Shown here piece by piece: positions 34,555-43,500 of a DNA stretch of 64,000 nt. Source of the DNA: an uncultured Verrucomicrobiota bacterium. Its GTDB lineage: Bacteria; Verrucomicrobiota; Kiritimatiellia; CAIVKH01. Under the pieces are notes generated by a model. That model was not told where the DNA came from. It saw only the letters and a program-made list of their open reading frames with translations, and did not search any database. The DNA is taken from the NCBI GenBank assembly GCA_937872895.1, contig CALMUP010000004.1, forward strand, positions 39,959 through 103,958, in the 5' to 3' direction. A program made the translations under genes and the position numbers. The number at the start of each line of letters is the position of its first letter. Within the stretch, counting starts at the first letter, position 1.

Positions 34555-36873
34555 TTACAGTTTCATACGGGCGAGCCGCAGCGCATTGACGATCACCGAG
34601 ACCGAGCTGAAGCTCATGGCCGCCCCCGCGATCATCGGGCTGAGCAGCAGTCCGAACGAGGGATATAGCAGCCCGGCCGCCACCGGAATCCCGATGATGT
34701 TGTATCCGAAGGCGAACAGCAGATTCTGACGGATGTTCCGCATCATGCGGCGGCTGAGACTGATCCCCCGCGCAATCCCGTTCAGGTCTCCCTTCACCAG
34801 CGTGATGCCCGCGCTTTCCATGGCCACATCGGTTCCGGTACCCATGGCGATGCCGACGTGCGCGGCGGCCAGGGCCGGAGCGTCGTTGATGCCATCACCG
34901 GCCATGGCCACAATGTATCCCTCGTTGCGCAGGCGGCGGACATGATCGAACTTGTCCTTGGGTTCCACTCCGGCAAAGACCTCGCGGATGTTCAACCGGC
35001 CGGCGATCGCGTGCGCGGTCTTGGGGTGGTCCCCGGTAAGCATGATCACGCGGATCCCCAAGGCGTGCAGCCACGCCAGAGCCGGTTTCGTGCTGGGTTT
35101 GACCGGATCGGCGACGGCCACCAGGCCGATGGCACGGTCATCCGCCGCGATGTGGATGATCGAACAACCGGCATCGGCCAGTTGCTCTTCGGCCGCGGCA
35201 AGGGCTTCCAGTCCGCGGACGCCTTGTTCCTGCAGGAACCGGCCTTTCCCGGCAATCACACGCCGGTTTTCGAGATATCCTGACACGCCGTTTCCCGGCA
35301 CCGCGGAAAAGCGGGTGACGGGCCTCAAGGCGAGATTGCGCTCGCGCGCTGATCGCACGATGGCATCGGCGAGGGGATGCTCGCTGCCGACCTCGAGGGA
35401 GGCGGTGATCGTCAGCAATTCTGCTTCCGTAATTCCCGGCACCGGAGTGATACGGACCACCTGGGGACGACCCTCCGTCAATGTTCCGGTCTTGTCCACC
35501 ACGAGGGTGTCCACCTTTTCCATGGCCTCGATGGTGGACGCCTCGCGAATCAGCACCCCGGCTTGGGCGCCACGGCCAACCCCGACCATGATGGACATCG
35601 GCGTGGCGAGGCCGAGGGCGCAGGGGCAGGCAATGATCAGCACCGCCACCGCATTGGCGATGGCATAGGCGAAGCGGGGTTCGGGACCGAATAGCGCCCA
35701 CATCATGAAGGTGAGCACGGCCGTGACGATGACCGCTGGAACAAAGATGCGGGATACCTTGTCGGCCAAGGCCTGAACCGGTGCGCGGCTCCGCTGGGCA
35801 TGCGAAACCATTTCCACGATCTGCGCCAGCACCGTGTCCCGCCCGATTCGCGTCGCCTTCATGATCAAGGAGCCGTTGCCGTTGACCGTACCGCTGATCA
35901 CAGGATCGCCGGGATTTTTCCCGATCGGCATGGATTCACCGGTGATCATCGACTCGTTGACATGGCTCGATCCCTCGCTGACCACGCCATCTACCGGAAC
36001 CTTCTCGCCGGGCTTGATGCGGATCAGGTCATCGACGACCACCTGTTCCAGTGGAACCGATATCTCAGCGCCATGGCGAATCACCAAGGCATTCCGCGGG
36101 CTGAGTCCCAGCAAGGCGCGGATCGCCTGTCCGGTGTTCCGGCGGGCCCGCAATTCCAGGACCTGCCCCAGCAAGACCAGCACGACGATGACCGCGGCCG
36201 ATTCGGCATAGATGTCGACCTTGCCGTGGCGGGTGAACGAGGGCGGGAACACCTGGGGAAACAGCATGGCCACCGCGGTGAACACGTAAGCGGAGCCCAC
36301 GCCTAGGGCGATCAAGGTGAACATGTTCAGGCTTCGGTTCATGAGCGATTTCCATCCGCGCACGAAAAACGGCCAACCCGCCCAACCCACCACGGGTGTG
36401 GCCAGGAGCAACTGGATCCATCGCGAGAGGTCGCCGGAAATGACCGGATGGTGATGCAAACCGGGAACCAGGTGAGCCATGGCGAGCAGGAAGACCGGAA
36501 GCGTCAGGGCCGCGCCGACAAGAAAGCGCCGCTTCATGTCCCGGTATTCGGAGGCATCATCAGGGGTGTCGGCGCTGATCGTCTTGGGCTCGAGCGCCAT
36601 GCCGCATTTCGGGCAGTCGCCGGGATGGTCCTGTTCCACTTCCGGATGCATCGGACAGGTGTAGACGAGGGGTCCGTTCGGCGTTACCGTGGTGGTTGCT
36701 ACCGGCGCCGCGTGGTTTCCATGACGGTGGTGATCGTGGCCGGAGTGATCCATGCCGGATTCGAACGTCTGCTGGCAATGAGCCGAGCAGAAATACGTGG
36801 TTTCGCCATCCCGTGTCACTTGGTGGGGGGTTGATTCCTCGACGTTCATTCCGCAAACGGGGTCTATTTTCAT
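34555..36873 (-). CDS. copA: copper(I)-exporting P1B-type ATPase with YHS and His-rich N-terminus
   Basis: The 772-residue inner-membrane pump exports Cu(I). The N-terminus is not the classic CxxC ferredoxin domain. A YHS domain (KIDPVCGMNVEES, YFCSAHC) is followed by the His-rich MDHSGHDHHRHGNH and a heavy-metal-binding motif (YTCPMHPEVEQDHPGDCPKC). The P-type core is complete: CPC in LIIACPCALGLATP, phosphorylated Asp in VDKTGTLTEG, SEHPLA and MAGDGINDAPALA. Helices 7 and 8 (FGYNIIGIP and AAMSFSSVSVI) match Cu(I) P1B-1 pumps. AAGGAG precedes ATG. It is divergent from the Cys-rich sigma factor. Confidence 0.94.
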   Translation of the reverse strand: MKIDPVCGMNVEESTPHQVTRDGETTYFCSAHCQQTFESGMDHSGHDHHRHGNHAAPVATTTVTPNGPLVYTCPMHPEVEQDHPGDCPKCGMALEPKTISADTPDDASEYRDMKRRFLVGAALTLPVFLLAMAHLVPGLHHHPVISGDLSRWIQLLLATPVVGWAGWPFFVRGWKSLMNRSLNMFTLIALGVGSAYVFTAVAMLFPQVFPPSFTRHGKVDIYAESAAVIVVLVLLGQVLELRARRNTGQAIRALLGLSPRNALVIRHGAEISVPLEQVVVDDLIRIKPGEKVPVDGVVSEGSSHVNESMITGESMPIGKNPGDPVISGTVNGNGSLIMKATRIGRDTVLAQIVEMVSHAQRSRAPVQALADKVSRIFVPAVIVTAVLTFMMWALFGPEPRFAYAIANAVAVLIIACPCALGLATPMSIMVGVGRGAQAGVLIREASTIEAMEKVDTLVVDKTGTLTEGRPQVVRITPVPGITEAELLTITASLEVGSEHPLADAIVRSARERNLALRPVTRFSAVPGNGVSGYLENRRVIAGKGRFLQEQGVRGLEALAAAEEQLADAGCSIIHIAADDRAIGLVAVADPVKPSTKPALAWLHALGIRVIMLTGDHPKTAHAIAGRLNIREVFAGVEPKDKFDHVRRLRNEGYIVAMAGDGINDAPALAAAHVGIAMGTGTDVAMESAGITLVKGDLNGIARGISLSRRMMRNIRQNLLFAFGYNIIGIPVAAGLLYPSFGLLLSPMIAGAAMSFSSVSVIVNALRLARMKL

Positions 36874-36946
36874 TGGTTACTCCTTGGGTTGAGTTTCGTT
36901 TCCAACCCTGCAAACGCACATGGAGCCGGACTCTTACACGGTTATT

Positions 36947-36978
36947 CCGCCATCCCGGTTGTTACCCTCCGCCATCCC
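36947..36978. repeat. direct repeat CCGCCATCCC flanking a -35 box, candidate regulatory site
   Basis: CCGCCATCCC occurs at 36947-36956 and 36969-36978, spaced 22 bases start to start (about two helical turns). The copies bracket the -35 box of the sigma-factor promoter, in the gap shared with copA. A dimeric regulator or a second sigma factor could read them. Confidence 0.4.
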
Positions 36979-36987
36979 TATTATAAT
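36959..36987 (+). promoter_or_regulatory. sigma70-type promoter of the Cys-rich sigma gene
   Basis: TTGTTA (36959-36964), 17-base spacer, perfect TATAAT (36982-36987). Six bases then separate the -10 box from the ATG at 36994, so the transcript would begin at the start codon itself. No ribosome site exists, fitting a leaderless message. Confidence 0.65.
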
Positions 36988-36993
36988 CCGGAT

Positions 36994-37518
36994 ATGAACG
37001 AGATGGAAAAGGCCCTGACCGCCAATGTGAAACTGTTTGTCGCCTTCGCCCGCAAACGGCTGGGCGATACGGAGGTCGCCGAGGATGTGGTGCAGGACAG
37101 CATGCTGAAGGCGTTGAAGGCCACCAGGATACCCGCAACGGAACCGGAAGCGATGGTCTGGTTCTACCGGATCCTGCGGCGGTCAATCATCGACGTATAT
37201 CGGCGGAACGAGACCAGGAAGCGATTCATCGAAAAATTTGAACGGTCGCTTCCTGAACAACCAACGCCCGCGGATCATGCCGCAGTCTGCCGGTGTTACA
37301 AACGGTTGCTGCCGTCGATTCCCGACATTCATCGCGTGTTGCTGGAAAGGATCGATCTGGATGGCGAACCCGCGACCGATGTCGCGTTATCGCTAGGAAT
37401 TACCGTCAATGCCCTGCATGTGCGCCTGCACCGGGCGCGGAAGGCCCTGAGGGCCGAACTGGAGAAAACCTGCCGGGCGTGCAGCAGGCACGGATGCCTC
37501 GACTGCACCTGCGGTTAG
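36994..37518 (+). CDS. ECF sigma factor with CxC linker and Cys-rich tail (CorE-like)
   Basis: The 174-residue protein has sigma region 2 (LGDTEVAEDVVQDSMLKALK, WFYRILRRSIIDVYRRNE) and region 4 (DVALSLGITVNALHVRLHRA). Two metal-type Cys features are present: C99-x-C101 in the linker between regions 2 and 4, and a tail with C160, C163, C168, C171 and C173. This matches CorE-type (ECF44) sigma factors, which bind copper directly and need no anti-sigma factor. It is divergent from copA, its likely target. Its stop overlaps that of the convergent DUF2231 gene. Confidence 0.9.
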   Translation: MNEMEKALTANVKLFVAFARKRLGDTEVAEDVVQDSMLKALKATRIPATEPEAMVWFYRILRRSIIDVYRRNETRKRFIEKFERSLPEQPTPADHAAVCRCYKRLLPSIPDIHRVLLERIDLDGEPATDVALSLGITVNALHVRLHRARKALRAELEKTCRACSRHGCLDCTCG

Positions 37519-37955
37519 GGCGCGATAACGTCGAAAAAGTCAGCGCCCCAGACCATCAGCGCGCCGAAGTGCGCGGTGACGGTCACGGCGATGGCGGCCG
37601 ACCAGATCAAACCGCTGCGCAGCCATCGCTCTTTTCCGGTGCGCGTTTCGCTCCATCGGCAAGCGGCCGCGGCGGCGATTCCAGCCAGGGCCGTGGTGGT
37701 CACGCCCAGCCAGCGGTGTCGCTCCAGCATCCATTGTTCCGATGGCGGTGGATAATAGTCGTGCGCGAATACCCATCCGGTAACGCTGGCCGCCAGCGAT
37801 CCCGCCGCACCAGTCGCCAGCAGCAAGGAGACCAGGACGGCCAAGGTGGGGCGATCCCATTTGATCCTCACGACCTCCATCGCGGCAGCCAGCAGGATCA
37901 GCGCGATGGGGAAGTGGACCAGCAGCGGATGGAGACGCCCGAAGAGCAGGTCCAT
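37515..37955 (-). CDS. DUF2231-family membrane protein
   Basis: The 146-residue inner-membrane protein has four hydrophobic helices. It starts MDLLFGRLHPLLVHFPIALI, the LHPxLVHFPIAL signature of DUF2231, which carries conserved His residues within the membrane. Function is unknown in general; genes of this family often sit in metal or redox clusters, as here. It follows the secreted Cys/YHS-like gene by 9 bases on the same strand. Confidence 0.85.
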   Translation of the reverse strand: MDLLFGRLHPLLVHFPIALILLAAAMEVVRIKWDRPTLAVLVSLLLATGAAGSLAASVTGWVFAHDYYPPPSEQWMLERHRWLGVTTTALAGIAAAAACRWSETRTGKERWLRSGLIWSAAIAVTVTAHFGALMVWGADFFDVIAP

Positions 37956-37964
37956 TCCCGGTCC

Positions 37965-38303
37965 TCACTTGTTCGCGGCGTCGTCGATTTTCTTCAGGTA
38001 GGTCGCGGGATCCTTCTTGAAATCCCGGATGCACGATTTGCAGCAGAAGCGGACGAGGCGGTCGGGTTTTCCCTCCTCCTTGTGCACATAATTGACCGGC
38101 GGCCCCATGTCCCCTCCGCCAAGCGCGTCACCTGACACCACACAGGTGGTCAACGGATAAGCCGCCACAGCTTCCGCCGAATCAACGGCGGCGGTGGCCT
38201 CGCCCGCAGCGTGATGTTCCGCGTTGGCGAATACCGTGTTGGTCGGCACGGTCGCCAACAAAAGCGCACAAGCGGCAACCGGTAAGTATGAACGAATCTT
38301 CAT
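37965..38303 (-). CDS. secreted YHS/TRASH-like metal-binding protein
   Basis: The 112-residue protein has a signal peptide (YLPVAACALLLATVPTNTVF). The periplasmic part has YPLTTCVVSGDALGG and then RFCCKSCIRDFKKDPATYL, where a lone Cys plus CCxxC gives a metal-binding pattern as in TRASH/YHS domains. Such proteins bind Cu or Ag outside the cytoplasm. It forms a two-gene operon with the DUF2231 gene inside the copper island. Confidence 0.8.
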   Translation of the reverse strand: MKIRSYLPVAACALLLATVPTNTVFANAEHHAAGEATAAVDSAEAVAAYPLTTCVVSGDALGGGDMGPPVNYVHKEEGKPDRLVRFCCKSCIRDFKKDPATYLKKIDDAANK

Positions 38304-38430
38304 GGCGTATTTTCCTTATTGATGCGGTCTATTCTTCGTAACCTTGCGAGTATATTGCCCCGGAGCGAAAGAACCCTCGAACAAATCGCCGATTTTCATC
38401 GAGCATGAGCGCCGTATTTCGCGCACCAAC

Positions 38431-38464
38431 AAAAAGCCGGAGAGGCGGCAGACTGCCTCTCCGG
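38431..38464 (-). terminator. intrinsic terminator of the Cys-rich secreted gene
   Basis: A 10-bp stem CCGGAGAGGC (38437-38446) with GCCTCTCCGG (38455-38464), followed on the minus strand by five Ts. It starts 25 bases after the stop of the gene at 38490. Confidence 0.85.
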
Positions 38465-38489
38465 ATCATGCTGGTCCAATGGCGCGGAG

Positions 38490-38882
38490 TTATTGAATCT
38501 TGGCATAGAACATGCACGGCTCGCCATTGGCATTTACTATGACAACTTCCTTCTTCAGGCCGGCGCCGATCACTTTTCCGGCCGGATTCACCCTGCGGGT
38601 GACTTTGTAGTCCAATTTGCATTCCGGGCAGTGTATGACCGCGCCTTCCTTGCAGATTTCCATTGCCTGTTCAGGATCGGTGACTTCAGTGGTCGACACC
38701 GTTTCGCATTGCTTGCATACCAATGCGATCCGATCTCCCGACTTCAGCGCAGAGAAATCGGCCTCGGTGGCCAGTTTCTTGTGCGTGGTTCCTTTGCCCG
38801 GAGGCAGGGCCATGGAGGTTCCGGCGAGCGCCAGCACGAGCAATGACATGGCCAGCAGTATTCCGGAGTGTTTCGCGTTCAT
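38490..38882 (-). CDS. secreted protein with CxxC pairs, probable metal binder
   Basis: The 130-residue protein starts at 38882 with a signal peptide (GILLAMSLLVLALAGTSMA). The mature part holds two Cys pairs, LVCKQCETV and HCPECKLDY, which together could form a zinc-ribbon-like or Cu(I) site, and ends VNANGEPCMFYAKIQ. I do not know a named family. A TTGAACTTT motif lies about 170 bases upstream (39057-39066), like that upstream of cusC. It has its own terminator. Confidence 0.7.
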   Translation of the reverse strand: MNAKHSGILLAMSLLVLALAGTSMALPPGKGTTHKKLATEADFSALKSGDRIALVCKQCETVSTTEVTDPEQAMEICKEGAVIHCPECKLDYKVTRRVNPAGKVIGAGLKKEVVIVNANGEPCMFYAKIQ

Positions 38883-39056
38883 GATGATCTCGTCCTTTCC
38901 TGGTTTGCTTTCAGAATCCTCATGAGACACCACACGGCGTCTCCCGGACTCCTGTTCACGAAGGATATATTGCCAGCAATGGGCTTACCCCTCCGGGAAT
39001 CCGGCCGTATAGCGTGGCGTCCCCATAACTACCGTTTATGCGGGACCACCCCCGCC

Positions 39057-39066
39057 AAAGTTCAAG
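39057..39066 (-). promoter_or_regulatory. candidate ECF -35 element, copy 1
   Basis: Read on the minus strand this is CTTGAACTTT, containing GAACTT, the usual core of many ECF -35 boxes. It points towards the secreted CxxC gene. The identical 10 bases recur upstream of cusC. The -10 box could not be assigned with confidence. Confidence 0.4.
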
Positions 39067-39160
39067 GGTATCGGGCTTGGACGGCAATGTACCTGATGGA
39101 AAACCTTGGTCGGACATTGGCTTAACCGGCCAGGTGATGTAGCATGGGGGAGGATTGAAT

Positions 39161-39442
39161 ATGGACAATGACCTGAACAACGTGCTGGGAACATGGACGC
39201 CGAGGACGCCTGCCGCTTCGGACATCCGTGCTGGTGTCTGGCAACGCATCGAACGATCGGAGCCGTCCGGATGGCGGTCCAACATGGAGTTGCTGCTTGC
39301 CCTGCTGACTCGGCCGGCCTTGGCGTCCGGATTGGTGGCGTTGGCGATCATGGCCGGAGTTGCCGTGGGAACCGTAACCTCGGAAGCCGCGCAGACCCGG
39401 GCTTACCTGGCTTCGGTTGCCGCCTATCAAATGCTGCCATGA
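39161..39442 (+). CDS. CnrY-like membrane anti-sigma factor
   Basis: The 93-residue protein has a cytoplasmic N-terminus (MDNDLNNVLGTWTPRTPAAS), where a CnrY-type factor would grip its sigma, and one membrane helix (ALASGLVALAIMAGVAVGTV). It ends in a short periplasmic tail. Sequence similarity to CnrY is not visible by eye. The call rests on topology, size and the Y-X-H gene order with ATGA overlaps. GGAGG precedes the ATG. Confidence 0.65.
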   Translation: MDNDLNNVLGTWTPRTPAASDIRAGVWQRIERSEPSGWRSNMELLLALLTRPALASGLVALAIMAGVAVGTVTSEAAQTRAYLASVAAYQMLP

Positions 39443-39885
39443 AAAGGTTGTCGCTCGTCCTGATCATCACCCTGCTGGCTTGTGTCGTGGCCGGCGTGGT
39501 CGCCTACTGCATACGCATCCAGCAGCCTCCAGCCGAGTGGCTGGGCCGCAAGCTGGGACTCGAAGGCGCCAGGCTTGCCGAATTTACCGCCGCCCACAAC
39601 GAGTATGCCGTCGCCTGCGCCGAGATGTGCCTCCGCATCGAGGAGGTGAACGATGAACTGGCTGAATACGTGATGAACGAAAGCGAGATGACCCCCGCCA
39701 TCATCGCGGCGCTTTCGCGCGCCGAAACCCTGCGGGCCGAGTGCAAACGGAACATGCTGACCCATTTCATGGAAGTCGCCAAGCTGCTGGATGAGGAAAA
39801 GCAGTCGGAATACATGCAGCTGGTGTTGCCGCTGATTACCGAGGGCGATCGCATGGAAGCATCGCACGATCACCATCATCCATGA
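39439..39885 (+). CDS. CnrX-like periplasmic heavy-metal sensor
   Basis: The 148-residue protein is exactly the length of CnrX. A signal anchor (LSLVLIITLLACVVAGVVAY) is followed by AEWLGRKLGLEGARLAEFTA and long helices, the Metal_resist/CnrX fold that holds the anti-sigma factor. Candidate metal ligands are H53, C60, M63, C64, C102, M106, H109 and M111, with a His-rich end HDHHHP. Cys and Met ligands fit Cu(I) or Ag(I) better than the Ni/Co of CnrX. Starts at an ATGA overlap. Confidence 0.8.
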   Translation: MKRLSLVLIITLLACVVAGVVAYCIRIQQPPAEWLGRKLGLEGARLAEFTAAHNEYAVACAEMCLRIEEVNDELAEYVMNESEMTPAIIAALSRAETLRAECKRNMLTHFMEVAKLLDEEKQSEYMQLVLPLITEGDRMEASHDHHHP

Positions 39886-40460
39886 CCCAGGATGCTCCAG
39901 ATGATCCCGACATCCAGGCCATGCTGCGGTTGCAGCATGGCGAAGACCTCGCCCTGAACGAGATCATGGACCGCTGGACGCCGCGTGTCTCTTCCTACCT
40001 GATCCGCTACGTCGGCAACGAAGCCGATGCCGCCGACCTCACCCAGGAAACCTTCGTCGCCGTGTACCGTGCCCGATTGAATTATCGGCCCAAGTCCAAG
40101 TTCTCCACCTGGCTCTTCGGTATCGCCACCAACCAGGCCCGTCAACGCCTGCGCTGGCGGCGACGTCATCCGGAGGTCGCGCTGGAATTGGACCGCGCGG
40201 CGAACCGGGAGGAACATCCATCGCTGGTGCAGGAAAGGACCCCGGGGCACGATGTCCTGCAAACCGAACGCGCGCGGGCGGTGCGCGCGGCCATCCTTGA
40301 CCTGCCCGACGACCTGCGCGAGGCCGTCACCCTGTTCGAGTACGAGGACTTGTCCCACGCCGAGATCGCCGCCATCGCCGGGTGCAGTGCCAAGGCCGTG
40401 GAAACCCGGCTGTACCGCGCCCGCCAGCACTTGCGCGAATCGCTGGCGAAGTGGTTGTAA
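39882..40460 (+). CDS. CnrH-like ECF sigma factor
   Basis: The 192-residue sigma factor has region 2 (YVGNEADAADLTQETFVAVY, FSTWLFGIATNQARQRLRWR) and region 4 (VTLFEYEDLSHAEIAAIAGC, VETRLYRARQHLRESL). It is one residue longer than CnrH. It overlaps the sensor gene by ATGA as the third gene. When metal binds the sensor, the anti-sigma factor should release it to transcribe resistance genes. The convergent cus operon is the likely target. Confidence 0.9.
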   Translation: MTQDAPDDPDIQAMLRLQHGEDLALNEIMDRWTPRVSSYLIRYVGNEADAADLTQETFVAVYRARLNYRPKSKFSTWLFGIATNQARQRLRWRRRHPEVALELDRAANREEHPSLVQERTPGHDVLQTERARAVRAAILDLPDDLREAVTLFEYEDLSHAEIAAIAGCSAKAVETRLYRARQHLRESLAKWL

Positions 40461-40520
40461 AGCAAGCGCGCTCCGCGAGCGGGTGGTAACACTCGTTTTC
40501 CGAATTCAGGCACGATGGTT

Positions 40521-43500
40521 CTACGTTTTCCCTGCCCGCGCGAGTTTCCGCTCCCAGTACCAGGTGAAGAACACGGGGACGGAGAACAGCGAGACGATGT
40601 CGAAGACCATGCCGCCGATGACCGGCAGCACCATAGGCTGCATCAGTTCGGAGCCGCGGCCGGTCGCCCACAGCACCGGGATCAACGACAACATCGTGGT
40701 GGTATTGGTCATGATGGCGGGGCGGCGCCGTCGCAGCCCGGCCAGGAAGACGCGCCGGTGCACCTCGTCCACCGTGGTTGGCGGGATCCTGAACTGCTCC
40801 TGGATGTAGGTGCCGAGCAGGATGCCGTCGTTGAACATCACGCCGAGCAGCACAAGGAAGCCGACGACGACCGCCGTGGTCATCTCCGCGTCCCACCACC
40901 AGACGAAGAAGAATCCACCGGCCGTGGTGACCAGCGCATTGCAGAGGATGATGATGGCGGTGATCAGCCAGGAGCGCGTGCCGAGGTAGATCAGCACGAC
41001 CATCACGGCCATCGACAAGGCGATGATCACCCGCAGGATCGCGTCGGCCCGCAACTTCTGCTCGTAGCGCCCGACCCACCGGTAGTTCGCTCCTGCCGGC
41101 AGCTCCAGCGTGCCCGCGGCCAGGGCCTCGCGCAACCGTGCATCGGCATCGCGCACGACCTCGACCTCGCCGCGGCCGCGGGTGTTGAGCAGAACGTATT
41201 GGGTTTTCTTCCCGCCCTCGGAACGGATGGCCATCGGTCCGACGGTGTAGGTGAGGCCTGCCTCCGAGGGTTTTCGCCCGATAACAAAAGGTCGGGCTGC
41301 CTCGGGCAATGGATCCCCGGCCGCCACGGTGAGCTCCGCTTCCGTGTGGCCGAGGATGGTGTAGTTGCGCTGGTCGCCGAGCGGCAGGCGCGCGAGCAGG
41401 CCGTGTGCATGTTCCGTCGTGCCATCGAAGCGCAGCGTGTACACCGACGGCGCCGCCAACAGCTGCGCGAGCGGGATGGCGCCGTGTCCCTCGGCGACCG
41501 GCACCTGCACCAGGGGCAGCTCGTCGCTATCGTCGCGCCGCTCCCGGAAATAGCGGATGCGCACCGGATAGCGGAGTGTCCCCTCGACGGTGTAGGTGAT
41601 GGCCATACCGCCCAGGGCGGACTCGACCGTGCGCATGACCTGCTCGCGGGTCAGGCCGAAGCGGGCGATCTTGGCCGGATCGAGGCGGATTTCCGCGTAG
41701 GGTTTGCCGCCCTCGCGCTGCATCTGCACATCGGCGGCGCCCGGCACACCCTGGATCACCTTTTCGGCCGCTTCGGCAAACCGCTCCAGTTCCGCCGTAT
41801 CATCGCCCAGCACCTGCAGCGCAAGCAGGCTGCGGATGCCGGTGGACAGCATGACTACGCGGGTCTCGATCGGTTGGAGCCAACTCGGGGCCACGCCGGG
41901 AATATCGGATTGCGCGGCGAGGGCATCACGCACCTCGTCCAGGGTGCGTGGACGGAGTTCAGTCGAGCCGTCCGGCCGGGTCATCTCCTGCACCGGCCAC
42001 TCGCGGTAGGGCTTGAGCAGCACGACAGTCTCGATCATGCCGAGCGGCGCGGGATCCAGCGCCGTTTCCGCGCGACCGAGCTTGCCCATGACCGATTCGA
42101 CCTCGGGCACCTCGCGGATCAATTCGTTCTGACGCTTCATCACCCGCAGCGTTTCGCCCAGTCCGCCGTGGGCGGGTAGCGAGGGCATAAAGAGGAGGCT
42201 GCCTTCGTCGAGCGGCGGCAGGAAACTTGATCCCACGCCGGGGAAGGCGCGGGACAGCGAAACGTGCAGGCGGGTCTGGGTGAAATCCGCGCCTGCCGCC
42301 GTAAACAGTTTCTGCAACGGCCAGCTCAAGGTGTTCCATCCCGCGCCGAGCAGGTAACCGGTTGTGGCCATGGTCGCAATGGCCAGGGTGAACAACACGC
42401 GGTGGCGCTGGATATGGCGGTAGGCCCACTCGTAGGCGACGTGGATGCCGTGGCTGACCGGATTCTCCTCGTAGTTGACCAGCCGCTCGCGGCCGATCTT
42501 CCAGACCGCCCCCGCGCACAGCGCCGCGAAGACCGGCGCGAACAGCCAGCCCGGAACGGTGAGCGCCCAGCGGCCGTAATCCATCGGCAAGGTCCAGCCG
42601 TCGCGGATGAACCAGCCGAACCCAAGGCCGCCGGCCAATCCAGCGAGCACGGTCAGCGCCGGTTTGCGGATATGCCATGGCGGCAGCAGCAGGCGGCAGA
42701 GCAGGGGCACCAGCAACGTGCCGAACAGGACCGCGCCGCTGATTGCCAGCGACTTGGTCAGCGCCAGCGGCTCGAACAGGCGTCCGGCCTGGTCGGTCAG
42801 CGCGAAGATCGGCAGGAACCCGATGATCGTGGTCGCGGCCGAGGTCACGAGCGGTCGCGTGACTTCGCGGGCGGCGGTGACCACCGTGTCGGTGATTTCC
42901 CCGTTGAACGGCGAGGTCGGCATCGGACGCCCCTCGCGTTTGCAGCGCTCCTGCAGGTCCACGAGATGCTGCGTGATGTTCTCGGTCATGATGATGCCGA
43001 AATCGACCATCACGCCGATGGCGATGGCAATGCCGGCCAGGCTCATAATGTTCGCGCCGACGCCGAACAGGTGCATCACGAGGAACGAGAAGATCATGCC
43101 GAGGGGGAGACTGATCGCGACGGCGAAGCTGGCGCGGGCGTGGAGCAGGAAAATGACCACGACGAAGACCGTGGTGATCACCGCCTCCTTCAGCGTCGCG
43201 GTCAGGGTTTCCGTTGTTTCGCGGATCAACTGCGAGCGGTCGTAAAACGGCACAACGGTGAGCGACTCCCCGGCCAGGGCCGGAGTCAGCGCGGCGAGGC
43301 GCTGCTTCACGGTGCGGATCACCGTCATCGGATCCTCGCCCACGCGCATGCCGATGATCGCACCCACGTGTTCCTGGTGCTCATCGGCCAGCAGGCCCTG
43401 GCGGAACTGGCCGCCGAGCTGGACGTGGGCGATGTCACCCACGCGCACGCCGGCGCTCCGCTTCAGGTTCCCGCGCAGCACGATGTCCTCGACGTCCTTG

